64,000 nucleotides of DNA from Desulfomicrobium apsheronum (GTDB taxonomy: Bacteria > Desulfobacterota > Desulfovibrionia > Desulfovibrionales > Desulfomicrobiaceae): assembly GCF_900114115.1 (NCBI RefSeq), contig NZ_FORX01000002.1:248001-312000 (forward strand), read 5' to 3'. Under the pieces are notes generated by a model, which saw only the letters and a program-made list of their open reading frames with translations, did not search any database and was not told the origin of the DNA. Of this stretch, positions 15,820 through 24,304 are shown piece by piece. A program made the position numbers and the translations under genes. Numbering within the stretch: position 1 is the first letter of the stretch; each line of letters opens with the position of its first letter.

Positions 15820-17493
15820 TCATGAATCTTTGCAGTGTGGAGCGAGGGGAAGTTCGATGGTGACGGTAGTTCCTTTGCCGGGTTCGCTCTTTACGAAAAT
15901 CTCTCCTCCGATTCGCTGCATGATGCCATGGCAGATGGACAGTCCGAGACCCGCGCCTTTACCGGGAGGCTTGGTGGTGAAGAATGGTTCGAATATTCTG
16001 GCCAGGTTTTCTTCCGGGATGCCGAAACCCTCGTCCTGCACCGTTATGATCACGCCGCCGTCTTCGCTCTTGCCTGTCGCAATGGTGATACGGCCTCCTT
16101 CAGACATGGCGTCCATTGAGTTGTTGATCAGGTTGAGCAGCAGATGGCGCAGCAGGGTGGATTCCGTGTGTACAACCGGCAGATCCTGGGCCGGAAGATC
16201 CACTATTTCGATGTTTCGTTGGGAGTACTCGCGTCGTCGTAACGCAACAATATCCTTGATAATGATGTTAATGTCCACGTCTGTGATGATGCCGTCTGCC
16301 TTGCCTCCGAAGCTGAGAAGCTTGTGGGTGATTTCCCGGCACCGACCGATCTGCATGGCGATCTGACGAAGCGATTCACGCAGATCGTTCGTGCCGGGCG
16401 CATCCTTCAGGGCGTCATTCTTGAGGACGTCCTGCATCCATCCGGCTTCTTCGCCGATGATGGCCAAAGGGTTGTTGACCTCATGGGCGATGCCGACGCC
16501 GAGCTGGCTGATGGCATCAAGCTTCTGGGCTTGAAGGCAATGATCGGCCAGGCTCGCCTGTTCCTCCTCCATTTCTGCCTGAATGCGTCGGATTCTTCCA
16601 GCAGCGAAGAAGGCAACTCCGGCGAGGGAGATCAAGCAAACCGTGCCCAAGGCAGCAAATCGTTCCATCCATTTTTTACGGGTCTGGAGGATTTCCCCCT
16701 CTTCGCGTTGAGCGATAAGACGCCAGGACGGATTGGATTCAATATGCGTGACGGCGAACCACATGCGTGATCCGTTCCACTCCCGAATATGCGTGCCCGG
16801 GGATTGCTCCCTGTTTTGGGCGAGTTGCCCATCTGTCGTGTCCAGTATCCCTCTGTGCATGATCGATCTGGTCTGCAGCGTTCCATCTTGATTGACCAGA
16901 AATACCTCGCCCGTGCGCCCGAGACGGACTCTGTCCAACAGGGAACTGAACGCATGCGCATTGGCCGAGAGACATATGATCTGCCGGGATTCGATTCCAC
17001 CTGCCTTGGCGATCATGAAAAAACGCGGCGTACCATCCGAGGCTTTCTGGACATCAGTGATAATAGGGGCGGGGCGATGTCCGGTGTTTTGAAAAAAGGC
17101 TGGCCAGACGCTTGCCGGTACCTGGCCGGGAGACCCGAAAGACGCGAGGGTTTTGCCCTGTTCGTCCAAGACGGTCACGCCGTCCAGCCACTCGTGAGTC
17201 GTTTTCATTCTGGTAAAGAAGGAGGCCAGGGCGTCCTGGTTTTTTAAGTCTTGAACCATTGCGAACGCGTCCAGGGTGGACAGTGCGGATTCAAGCCTGA
17301 AATGAATTGACCGGGCGTAGGTCTGGGCGTGAAGAAGGATTTCTTCCGATGCAACCCGCCGGCATTCGAGGTCAATGCCGACCAGTGCCATTATGAAAGC
17401 GCCTGCAGTCGCCAAAATTACGGGAATGACCGATGCGAAAATAATCGTCCGGCTCAGGCGATTGCGGTGCTGCTGGAGACGTTGGACAAGCAT
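15820..17493 (-). CDS. Membrane sensor histidine kinase (dCache-HisKA-HATPase)
   Basis: 557 aa. Membrane helix 1 (~17-39), a periplasmic dCache-type sensor (~40-275), helix 2 (~279-298), then a coiled linker without an obvious HAMP. HisKA has His337 in GIAHEVNNPLAIIGEEAGWM, and the ATPase domain has LLNLINNSMDAM, DEGFGIPEE and GKGAGLGLSICHG. It is NtrB-like in the dimerisation motif. ATG at 17493 follows AAGGAG. Two receiver-only genes (17832 and 18627) lie upstream on the same strand and are the natural partners. The ligand is unknown. Confidence 0.92.
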   Translation of the reverse strand: MLVQRLQQHRNRLSRTIIFASVIPVILATAGAFIMALVGIDLECRRVASEEILLHAQTYARSIHFRLESALSTLDAFAMVQDLKNQDALASFFTRMKTTHEWLDGVTVLDEQGKTLASFGSPGQVPASVWPAFFQNTGHRPAPIITDVQKASDGTPRFFMIAKAGGIESRQIICLSANAHAFSSLLDRVRLGRTGEVFLVNQDGTLQTRSIMHRGILDTTDGQLAQNREQSPGTHIREWNGSRMWFAVTHIESNPSWRLIAQREEGEILQTRKKWMERFAALGTVCLISLAGVAFFAAGRIRRIQAEMEEEQASLADHCLQAQKLDAISQLGVGIAHEVNNPLAIIGEEAGWMQDVLKNDALKDAPGTNDLRESLRQIAMQIGRCREITHKLLSFGGKADGIITDVDINIIIKDIVALRRREYSQRNIEIVDLPAQDLPVVHTESTLLRHLLLNLINNSMDAMSEGGRITIATGKSEDGGVIITVQDEGFGIPEENLARIFEPFFTTKPPGKGAGLGLSICHGIMQRIGGEIFVKSEPGKGTTVTIELPLAPHCKDS

Positions 17494-17718
17494 GGACGCT
17501 CCTTGGTGGAGGTCGGCCGGGACAGTATCGCAGCGAAACGTGAATCAGAGGGCTTCGCGTGAGGCGCTGCGTCGTCTCGGAGTAGGAAGATCCTGTGTGT
17601 CGAATTGTGCAGTGTGCCGAAGGGCAGGTGCACGGGTGATCCGGGCCGGGCAATTGTTCTTTAGCGCCGCTACCCCAAGATCAGGAGTATTTTGGGGGGG
17701 CGGTATTTAAGACGCCAA

Positions 17719-17800
17719 TGCAAAAAGTCGCGAAATAACATGAGTGTCATTCCCGCGAAGGCGGGAATCCATTTTTCAAAGGGGATGACGACTTTTTGCA
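17719..17800. mobile_element. MITE/REP-like inverted-repeat element, 82 bp
   Basis: Perfect 12-bp terminal inverted repeats TGCAAAAAGTCG (17719-17730) and CGACTTTTTGCA (17789-17800) enclose a palindrome ATTCCCGC-GAAG-GCGGGAAT (17749-17768). The core resembles widespread bacterial REP/MITE sequences. It lies 31 bp beyond the stop of the receiver gene at 17832, between it and the kinase, and could act as a bidirectional transcription barrier. Confidence 0.75.
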
Positions 17801-17831
17801 GTGACGTCATTCAATGTGTTGTCGAACAAGC

Positions 17832-18278
17832 TTAGAACCGGATGTTTTTTTCCATCTTGTCCAGAAGTTCGCGTTCTTCTGCCTTGCGCAGGCGTTCGTC
17901 ACGCTTCCACTTGACTTTGAAGGCTTCCTGAATCTTGACAACGAGATACTCGTATTCGCAGGGTTTCATGAGGTAATCATATGCACCAAGGCGCATCCCC
18001 TCTACAGCAGATGATACATCTCCGTGGCCCGTGAGCATGATCACCTCGATCCCGACATGCTTGCTGCGGATCTCGGAGAGTGTTTCAATGCCGCTGAGAC
18101 CGGGCATCTGGATGTCGAGAACGACGATGTCGAATTTTTCTGCAGCCAACTTGTCCAGCGCTTCCATGCCGCTGGAAGCGCCGCTCACTTCGTAGCCGGT
18201 CTCTTTCAAGCGTTTGGCCAAGGTGTCGCGAAACCGCTCTTCATCGTCAACCAGAAGCAATTTTGGTAATAAATCCAT
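17832..18278 (-). CDS. Receiver-only response regulator (a)
   Basis: 148 aa. A single CheY-like receiver with the acidic pair in LLLVDDEERF, the phospho-acceptor Asp in FDIVVLDIQMPGLSG, the switch Thr in IMLTGHGDVSSA and Lys in YLMKPCEYEY. A helical charged tail (DERLRKAEERELLDKMEK) replaces any DNA-binding domain. ATG at 18278 follows GAGGAGG; a longer frame from 18344 lacks a ribosome-binding site. It is about 75% identical by eye to the receiver at 18627. Likely partner of the kinase at 15820; it would act by protein contact or phosphorelay. Confidence 0.9.
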   Translation of the reverse strand: MDLLPKLLLVDDEERFRDTLAKRLKETGYEVSGASSGMEALDKLAAEKFDIVVLDIQMPGLSGIETLSEIRSKHVGIEVIMLTGHGDVSSAVEGMRLGAYDYLMKPCEYEYLVVKIQEAFKVKWKRDERLRKAEERELLDKMEKNIRF

Positions 18279-18626
18279 CAGTTCCTCCTCGTGGAAGTTA
18301 GCTCGCAGTGGACAGGCAAGCCTTAGATATTTCGCATATGTCAATGAATTGTGAATACAGGAACAATCTCAGCTTTTCAAGCAATTCCCATTGAGAGGCC
18401 TGAAATGCTACAATGCTTTGCGTCAAAATGAATCATGCGTGCAAGAAGGTTTTAAGTTGACAGCATAAACATTGTTTTACGGTTTAGTGTTTCGAAGTGT
18501 TCATTCAAACGATGAAAACAGGCACGCTTCATATATGCAAGGGGGGACGTGGTCCCCCCTTGTCGTCTTTCCTCTGATGAAGCGTAGAAAAGTTGTGATC
18601 CCGAGCGGGGTCATGTCTGGGAATTA
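18279..18626. other. Gene-less stretch between the two receiver genes
   Basis: About 350 bases. It holds a strong hairpin CAAGGGGGGAC-GTG-GTCCCCCCTTG at 18538-18562, lacking a good T-run on the minus strand, which probably ends or protects the CBS-DASS-receiver transcript. The promoter of the receiver at 17832 should lie between it and 18300, but no convincing -35/-10 pair was seen. Confidence 0.45.
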
Positions 18627-19070
18627 TTATGTCCAGCGCTTCTGCAACTTGTCCAGCAGTGCTTTTTCCTCGGCCTTGCGCAGTCGCTCGTCACGATCCT
18701 TTTTGACCTTGTAGGCCTCCTGGATCTTGACCACGAGATATTCGTATTCGTGCGGCTTCATGAGGTAGTCATAGGCTCCCAGGCGCATGCCTTCCACAGC
18801 CGAGGATACATCACCGTGGCCGGTGAGCATGATCACTTCTACTCCAAGGTGTTTGGCACGTATCTCAGCCAGGGTTTCGATGCCGCTCAATCCCGGCATC
18901 TGGATGTCGAGAATGGCAACATCGAATTTGTTGTTGTCCAGCATATCCAGTGCTTCCATGCCGCTGGCGGCACCACTGACCTCGTATCCGGTTTCCGTCA
19001 ATCGTTTGGCCAGTGTCTCGCGAAAACGGTCTTCGTCATCAACGAGGAGCAGTCTTGGTAAATTGTCCAT
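18627..19070 (-). CDS. Receiver-only response regulator (b)
   Basis: 147 aa. CheY-like receiver with LLLVDDEDRF, the phospho-acceptor in FDVAILDIQMPGLSG, LTGHGDVSSA and YLMKPHEYEY, plus the same helical tail (DERLRKAEEKALLDKLQK). ATG follows AAGGAGG. It lies 143 nt after the stop of the second DASS gene and may be the third gene of that CBS-DASS operon. The near-identity with receiver (a) points to a recent local duplication. Confidence 0.9.
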   Translation of the reverse strand: MDNLPRLLLVDDEDRFRETLAKRLTETGYEVSGAASGMEALDMLDNNKFDVAILDIQMPGLSGIETLAEIRAKHLGVEVIMLTGHGDVSSAVEGMRLGAYDYLMKPHEYEYLVVKIQEAYKVKKDRDERLRKAEEKALLDKLQKRWT

Positions 19071-19213
19071 TAATACGACCTCCTTATTCCGTCCGCAGAG
19101 CAGATTGTCTGGTGAACGGTCTTTTGTGATTCATTGGGTATCGCTTTTTAACAGTTCGTTGTTCATAGATATACAGCTAATTACCAAGATAGTATTTTCT
19201 GTACATACAAGAT

Positions 19214-20683
19214 CTATTGCCCAAATCCGATCATTGGCCAGTAGATCAGCATGCCGCCCACGGCAATTGCCATCAAGGTCAGGCACCAGGGGATGGCCAC
19301 CTTGCAGAATTCCACCTGATTGAAATAGCCGGTGCTGTAAGCAATGATAGTTGGAGGGCATCCGATGACGAGCATGATGAAGGAGGTACTGATGGGGGAA
19401 AGCATGCCCACCGCTTCAACGCTCATGTTCATCAAGCCTGCCATAGGCAGGGTGATGGGCAGGCTCAGCGCTACGGCGGCCGAGTTGCTCATCATACTGG
19501 AGAGAAAGGAACCGAACATCCCCATTCCGTAATAGGTGACGAAGACATTGTGGCCCTGCAGCATTGGGAGCATGGATTCGGCCAGATACTGTCCCAGGCC
19601 GGACTTGAGCATGGCTGCTCCAAGGGAGACGCCAGAGCCGAAGACGATCCATGATTCCCAGGGGAACTTGTCGCAGATGGTCTTGAAAGAAACCCATCCG
19701 GGTGCACAAAAACCGGCCAGGGCCAGAGCCGCGACGACCGTCAGGTGCAGGCCGGTCAGGTCGCCCAGGAACCAGAGCACAAAAGCTGCACCAAAAACCA
19801 GGGTGACGCCGATTTCAGCGGTGCTCATCTTGGGCATTTCCTCGATCTTGGCTTCGGCAGGCAGGGACACTTCTTTGGGCCTGAAGATCAGGTAGCAGAT
19901 CGCCCAAGTGGCGACGGCTGTGAAGAGACACAGGGGGAAGTTGATTATCATGTACTTCACAAACCCGATGTTCAAGGACACGCCGGTGGTTTCCAGGACA
20001 TACTTGGAGGTGATGTCAACAGCCAGAGGGCATCGACCGCCGCCGAGCAGAGTGCCGAAACCGCCGGCGGATGCGGACAGCGGGATCAGGATAATGAAGA
20101 ATTTGCTGAGGTTGTTACTCTTCTTCGGGGTGATGCCCATGGCTGCAAAGATGGGCAGAATGGCGAAGAGCATGATGATGGTGATGGTCGCATCATGAAA
20201 TATCGAAGACAGAATGGTGCTGCTGACGGCGACAAAGAAACTCAACTTCTTGACGTTGGTCCCTGCGACCTTGAGGATGAGGAACAAGAGGCGCTTGGCC
20301 AGACCCACCTCGTTCAGGACCACTCCAAACATGATGATCATCATGACGAACATGACGGCCTGATTGGCATATGGAGCCCAGGCGTCGGAGGTCTTTGTGA
20401 CCTTGAAGGCGATCATGGCCGCCGTGGCCAGTAGGGCTGTGATTCCGATGGGGATGGCTTCGGAAACCCATAGGAAGACAACAGGCAGAAGGATGGCCGC
20501 TAGGCGATGACCTTCGACAGGAAGGTTTTCAGGCCTGGGCAGCAACATGATCAAGATGCCGATGCCAAGGGCAATGAGCAGTTTGATGATCATGGTCTTG
20601 CCGGACTGAGTCGGACCCTGGGGCTCTTCTTCATGGATGAGGAGTTCGTCGGGGGAAGTATCACGCACGTCTTGCGCACTCAT
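19214..20683 (-). CDS. SLC13/DASS family sodium-coupled anion transporter (copy 2)
   Basis: 489-aa homologue of the transporter at 13909, with the same marks: VVFLWVSEAIPIGITALL, IFHDATITII in place of the first SNT site, SASAGGFGTLLGGGRCPLA, MMSNSAAVALSLPITLPMAG and GCPPTIIAYSTG. The N-terminal ~30 residues are polar and acidic. ATG follows AAAGGAG. The CBS protein gene lies 57 nt upstream, as in copy 1. The substrate is probably sulfate or a dicarboxylate. Confidence 0.9.
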   Translation of the reverse strand: MSAQDVRDTSPDELLIHEEEPQGPTQSGKTMIIKLLIALGIGILIMLLPRPENLPVEGHRLAAILLPVVFLWVSEAIPIGITALLATAAMIAFKVTKTSDAWAPYANQAVMFVMMIIMFGVVLNEVGLAKRLLFLILKVAGTNVKKLSFFVAVSSTILSSIFHDATITIIMLFAILPIFAAMGITPKKSNNLSKFFIILIPLSASAGGFGTLLGGGRCPLAVDITSKYVLETTGVSLNIGFVKYMIINFPLCLFTAVATWAICYLIFRPKEVSLPAEAKIEEMPKMSTAEIGVTLVFGAAFVLWFLGDLTGLHLTVVAALALAGFCAPGWVSFKTICDKFPWESWIVFGSGVSLGAAMLKSGLGQYLAESMLPMLQGHNVFVTYYGMGMFGSFLSSMMSNSAAVALSLPITLPMAGLMNMSVEAVGMLSPISTSFIMLVIGCPPTIIAYSTGYFNQVEFCKVAIPWCLTLMAIAVGGMLIYWPMIGFGQ

Positions 20684-20740
20684 TGAGTATCTCCTTTCTG
20701 TATATAATCTGTTAATTTATCGTCTCATCTCGAAACAACA

Positions 20741-21295
20741 TTAAAGGCCGCAAGACTCTTTTATTCTGCGACTGATTTCCCCATACACATCAGAAAAACG
20801 TAAAAGACCCACAAGCTTTTTGCCGTCCATGACGAAAAGCGAGTCGTGTTTGAACATGACAAAACGATGGAACGCATTGTTCAGGTTGGCGTTCAGATCT
20901 ATGATTTGGGACGATTTTGCAGGTTGGATGAAATCCTTGACCAAGACATCCTTGGCGGTTGTGCAGAGGTCATCCAGGGGCTTGGCCCACAAGGTGGTCT
21001 GCTCTTTCATGGGCTGGATCACGTAGCTGAACTTTTCAACATACACGCTGCTCTGCTCGTCGACCAGTTTTTCGTAGTCTGGTTCGAGCCCGCGGACCAC
21101 GTCGAGGGGAGAGAGCTTGCCGACGACCTTGTTTTCACTGTCGGTCACCAGCAGGATGCGCTGTTCGCGCTTTCCGGAAAGGTATTCCTCGTTTGCCCTC
21201 TCCAGAGCCATGACCGCTCCTGAGAAAGTGGCCGTGTCCGATATTCTGGGGAATTTGGCTATGGGGACCATGAAATCTTTTACGGATGCTTCCAT
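20741..21295 (-). CDS. Extended CBS-pair protein, partner of the second DASS transporter
   Basis: 184 aa. Homologue of the CBS protein at 13310: an N-terminal VKDFMVPIAKFPRIS, first CBS (ILLVTDSENKVVGKLSPLDV), the shared insert TTLWAKPLDDLC and second CBS (KHDSLFVMDGKKLVGLLRFSDV). ATG at 21295 is chosen, with AAGGAG 10 nt upstream; an earlier in-frame start at 21358 has none. It is first gene of the operon CBS-DASS-receiver and is preceded by a sigma54-like site at 21415. Confidence 0.82.
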   Translation of the reverse strand: MEASVKDFMVPIAKFPRISDTATFSGAVMALERANEEYLSGKREQRILLVTDSENKVVGKLSPLDVVRGLEPDYEKLVDEQSSVYVEKFSYVIQPMKEQTTLWAKPLDDLCTTAKDVLVKDFIQPAKSSQIIDLNANLNNAFHRFVMFKHDSLFVMDGKKLVGLLRFSDVYGEISRRIKESCGL

Positions 21296-21664
21296 TATCC
21301 ATCGCTCCTTGGGGTTGGGCCGGAATTGATGATTGTGCACCATCTTCGCTTCCGACACAGGTTTATTGCCGATTTCAAGTCATCAAATAATCTTGCAAAC
21401 ACTGCGGAGTGAGTAACAATTCCTGTGCCAAGTTTATCTGCGCGATGTACGTTTTTTTATTTAACTATCTGTTTTTAAATAAAATTATTTTGATATAAAA
21501 TTCACAAAGAGTTTGCGTTTTCAGTTGTGCGGCAATGATATTGCAGAATTTTGCTATAAATTGCCCTTTTTTTTCTTGAACAAAGTATTTCGCAACTGAT
21601 AATGGGAAGGAAGATTTGCACGATTTGAGGCTGCCCCGGAAAGGGGCGAGAAGATGGAGGGAGC
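21296..21664. other. Divergent control region between the CBS-DASS operon and the membrane EBP
   Basis: About 370 bases. It holds the minus-strand sigma54-like site (21415-21430). A very AT-rich stretch at 21440-21560, just upstream of that promoter, would suit IHF binding or bending. No gene is visible. Confidence 0.45.
21415..21430 (-). promoter_or_regulatory. Sigma54-like promoter for the second CBS-DASS operon
   Basis: The minus strand reads TGGCACAGGAATTGTT. It has GG, 10 bp, then GT, the same departure from GC as the site at 10516. A start near 21403 would leave a ~108-nt leader. Confidence 0.5.
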
Positions 21665-24196
21665 ATGGTCAAGCTGAAGATCTTTTTGGAATGGGTGTCC
21701 CGGATGCGCCCCGGTGGATCTGTTCCCGCCAGGCGTAAACTCCGAACGCGCCTGCTTGTGACGCTTATCCCCACGTCCCTCATCGTGCTCGCGCTGATGG
21801 GGTATGCAACATACTGGGCGTCATCGGAGTTCATCTCCCTCGCCCTTGAACGCAACTCAAGGATTCATGCCGTTTCCACCGCCTATGCGGTGGAAACGTT
21901 GCTGGAGCGTTGCAAGCGGCAGCTGCTTTTCGCGGCCCGCAATCCCATGAGCGCGGAGGATACGGCCCGCTATCTAAGGAATATTCGGGAACTCGATGGC
22001 CTTGAGTTTGCAGAATTTGGCTTCATGCCCCTGCGTGAAGAAGAGCCTGTTGTTTTTGTGAGTCGCGGGGGGGAAGAACAACTGCTGACGCAGGATGAAG
22101 TGGACGGCATCCGGCCCGGACCTGCACTTCTGTATGCGCATGTTCGCGGACTGAAAGTCGGAGACGTGTGGCTTTCGGAGTTCGGTGAGGTGGAGACCCC
22201 GTATCCGAGTGCCGACAATCCACGTGAACGAATGTCTCTTGTGGCTTTGCGCATGGTGACTCCCTATGTGGACCCTGATGGAGAATTGAGCGGCTACGTC
22301 TATCTTTCCCTGAACGCCCAGATGATCCGCAATGTGCTCTCTCTCTATGAATCGTCCAATTCTCCTGTTTTCGCTTTTTCGCGGAATCCAAAGTTCCAGC
22401 GCTATACCTTTTTTTTCGATGTCGGCGGATGGGTGCTTTTCCAATCCGAATCGGAAAATGAAATGGAGGCGCCTTTGCGAACCTTGAATATCCGGACGAC
22501 CTTGACCGGCACTCTGGGCAGACCCGGTATGCCCGAGGCTTTCCGGCCTTCGGATTGGAACGAAAATTATTGGCGGACCGTCGAGGATGTTCGCAAGGGG
22601 CATAAGAACATTATCCGGCCACTCAATCGTGCGGAGTCCGCTTCGGCCTACAGTGATCATTTTCTTGCCTACGCCCCGGTACGCCTGCACTTGAGCCCGG
22701 ATCAGGACGCCAGAATCATCGGTGGAGTCGCCTATGAGGACCGGAGCGTTCTGGTCGACCTCGCCGGATACCGGCATATTGATGTCATGCTGATCATCAG
22801 CGCCATTTCCGTACTGGTTCTGGTGCTGGCCATCGCACTGGTGGCCAGGGGCACCACGCTTGGCCTGCAGGAGCTTGCCTATGCGGTGAAGTCTCTCACG
22901 GAAAAGGGAGGAGAGTGGGAGGAGGTACGCCTGATTGAGACGGGCTACGAGGCAGAGATGCTCAAGGATTCGATTAATTCCATGATAAGGACGCTGCAGG
23001 CGCAATTCGAAGAAATCAAGTCAAAAGACCTCAAGATCGAGTCCGTGGCTTTGAAAGAGCCGGCGGAGTTGAGCATGGGGTCCACCGTGTCCTTGCTGGA
23101 CGCGGATTTTCCCGAACTTGTCGGTTCGGGGCCGTACATGAAGCAAATGAAACGCGATATCATCAAGGCCAGCCAGGTCGAAGTGGACGTGCTTATCGAA
23201 GGCGAAACCGGTACGGGCAAGCAATTGGCAGCCGAAGCCGTGCATCGCCTGTCATCCCGAAATGGCAAACCTTTCATTTCCATCAATTGCGGGGAACTGG
23301 ACGAGAATCTTCTGCTTGACTCCCTGTTCGGTCACGTCAAAGGGGCGTTCACGGACGGCAAAGGTGACCGGCGCGGCGCTTTTCTTCAGGCCGATGGCGG
23401 GACGCTGTTTCTGGACGAGATTCAGTCCGCATCCATGAAGGTCCAACAAGCCTTGTTGCGAGCGCTGTCTCTACGCAAGATCAAGCCGCTCGGCAGCGAC
23501 CAGGATGTGGATGTGAACGTACGACTTATTACGGCCACCAATGTCGATTTGAAGGCCCTGATCGGCGCAGTAAAATTCCGCGAGGATCTCTATTACCGGC
23601 TCAAAGTCATTACCATCACAACCCCTCCGTTACGGGAGCAACGGCAGAACATTCCGATTTTGGCCATGCACTTCCTGAAAGAGGGGGAACACATGGCTGG
23701 AAGATCTGGTCTCGCCCTTTCGCGCGGGGCCCTGAAAGCCCTTATCTCCTATGATTGGCCAGGCAACATCCGTGAACTCAAACATGTGATCATAACGGCG
23801 GCCGTGATGTCCGAGGGGCGCGTGATCCAGGCCGAGCAATTGGGCATAAACGGCAAGGCAAGAAATGAGGATGACGCAATCAGCGAGAGTGCGGATCCGT
23901 ATGTGCGGGAGAATGGGGTCGGTTTTGAAAATTCGTTGGCCGCAAGAACCGACATAAAGAAACAGGACGCAGTGTTGCCTTTGGATCTGAACTCCCGCCA
24001 GGTCATCGCATGCGAGTATGTACGTGCGCACGGGAGCATTTCGAGCAAGGATCTGCTCGGTCTTCTCGATGGCGGGATTTCAAAGAGAACCGCGAGCTAT
24101 GACCTCCAGGACTTGGTCAGCCGCGCCCTGCTGATCAGGGTAGGACGTGGTCCCTCGACACGCTACGTGTGGCCCATGGGCGGCGATTCGGTCTGA
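21665..24196 (+). CDS. Membrane-anchored AAA+ regulator with altered GAFTGA loop and winged-helix C-terminus
   Basis: 843 aa. Membrane helix ~31-52, a large extracytoplasmic sensor (~55-370), helix ~375-397 and a HAMP-like linker. The AAA+ domain has Walker A GETGTGKQ (513-520) and Walker B LFLDE (Asp584, Glu585). The sigma54-contact loop GAFTGA reads GAFTDG (560-565), followed by a short insert KGDRRG. Instead of a Fis helix-turn-helix, the C-terminus (~775-835) looks like a winged helix of the type seen after RecG-like helicases (LNSRQVIACEYV, ISKRTASYDLQDLVSRALL). It probably controls the divergent CBS-DASS operon in response to an external signal. Confidence 0.85.
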   Translation: MVKLKIFLEWVSRMRPGGSVPARRKLRTRLLVTLIPTSLIVLALMGYATYWASSEFISLALERNSRIHAVSTAYAVETLLERCKRQLLFAARNPMSAEDTARYLRNIRELDGLEFAEFGFMPLREEEPVVFVSRGGEEQLLTQDEVDGIRPGPALLYAHVRGLKVGDVWLSEFGEVETPYPSADNPRERMSLVALRMVTPYVDPDGELSGYVYLSLNAQMIRNVLSLYESSNSPVFAFSRNPKFQRYTFFFDVGGWVLFQSESENEMEAPLRTLNIRTTLTGTLGRPGMPEAFRPSDWNENYWRTVEDVRKGHKNIIRPLNRAESASAYSDHFLAYAPVRLHLSPDQDARIIGGVAYEDRSVLVDLAGYRHIDVMLIISAISVLVLVLAIALVARGTTLGLQELAYAVKSLTEKGGEWEEVRLIETGYEAEMLKDSINSMIRTLQAQFEEIKSKDLKIESVALKEPAELSMGSTVSLLDADFPELVGSGPYMKQMKRDIIKASQVEVDVLIEGETGTGKQLAAEAVHRLSSRNGKPFISINCGELDENLLLDSLFGHVKGAFTDGKGDRRGAFLQADGGTLFLDEIQSASMKVQQALLRALSLRKIKPLGSDQDVDVNVRLITATNVDLKALIGAVKFREDLYYRLKVITITTPPLREQRQNIPILAMHFLKEGEHMAGRSGLALSRGALKALISYDWPGNIRELKHVIITAAVMSEGRVIQAEQLGINGKARNEDDAISESADPYVRENGVGFENSLAARTDIKKQDAVLPLDLNSRQVIACEYVRAHGSISSKDLLGLLDGGISKRTASYDLQDLVSRALLIRVGRGPSTRYVWPMGGDSV

Positions 24197-24304
24197 GCGG
24201 TATCGCTGTTGCGCCCTCCTCCGGGGTCGGCTATGGATGATCCGCTAGGTTGAATAAAGGGTCATTTCACTGGTTGTATACGGAAGCATTCCTCAGGAGC
24301 ACGT

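Noticed and set aside
24199-24212. GG-N10-GC spacing (CGGTATCGCTGTTGCGC) before the kinase at 24305, as a sigma54 promoter
   Set aside because: The -24 side lacks TGGCA, and the match lies across the regulator's stop codon; evidence too thin.
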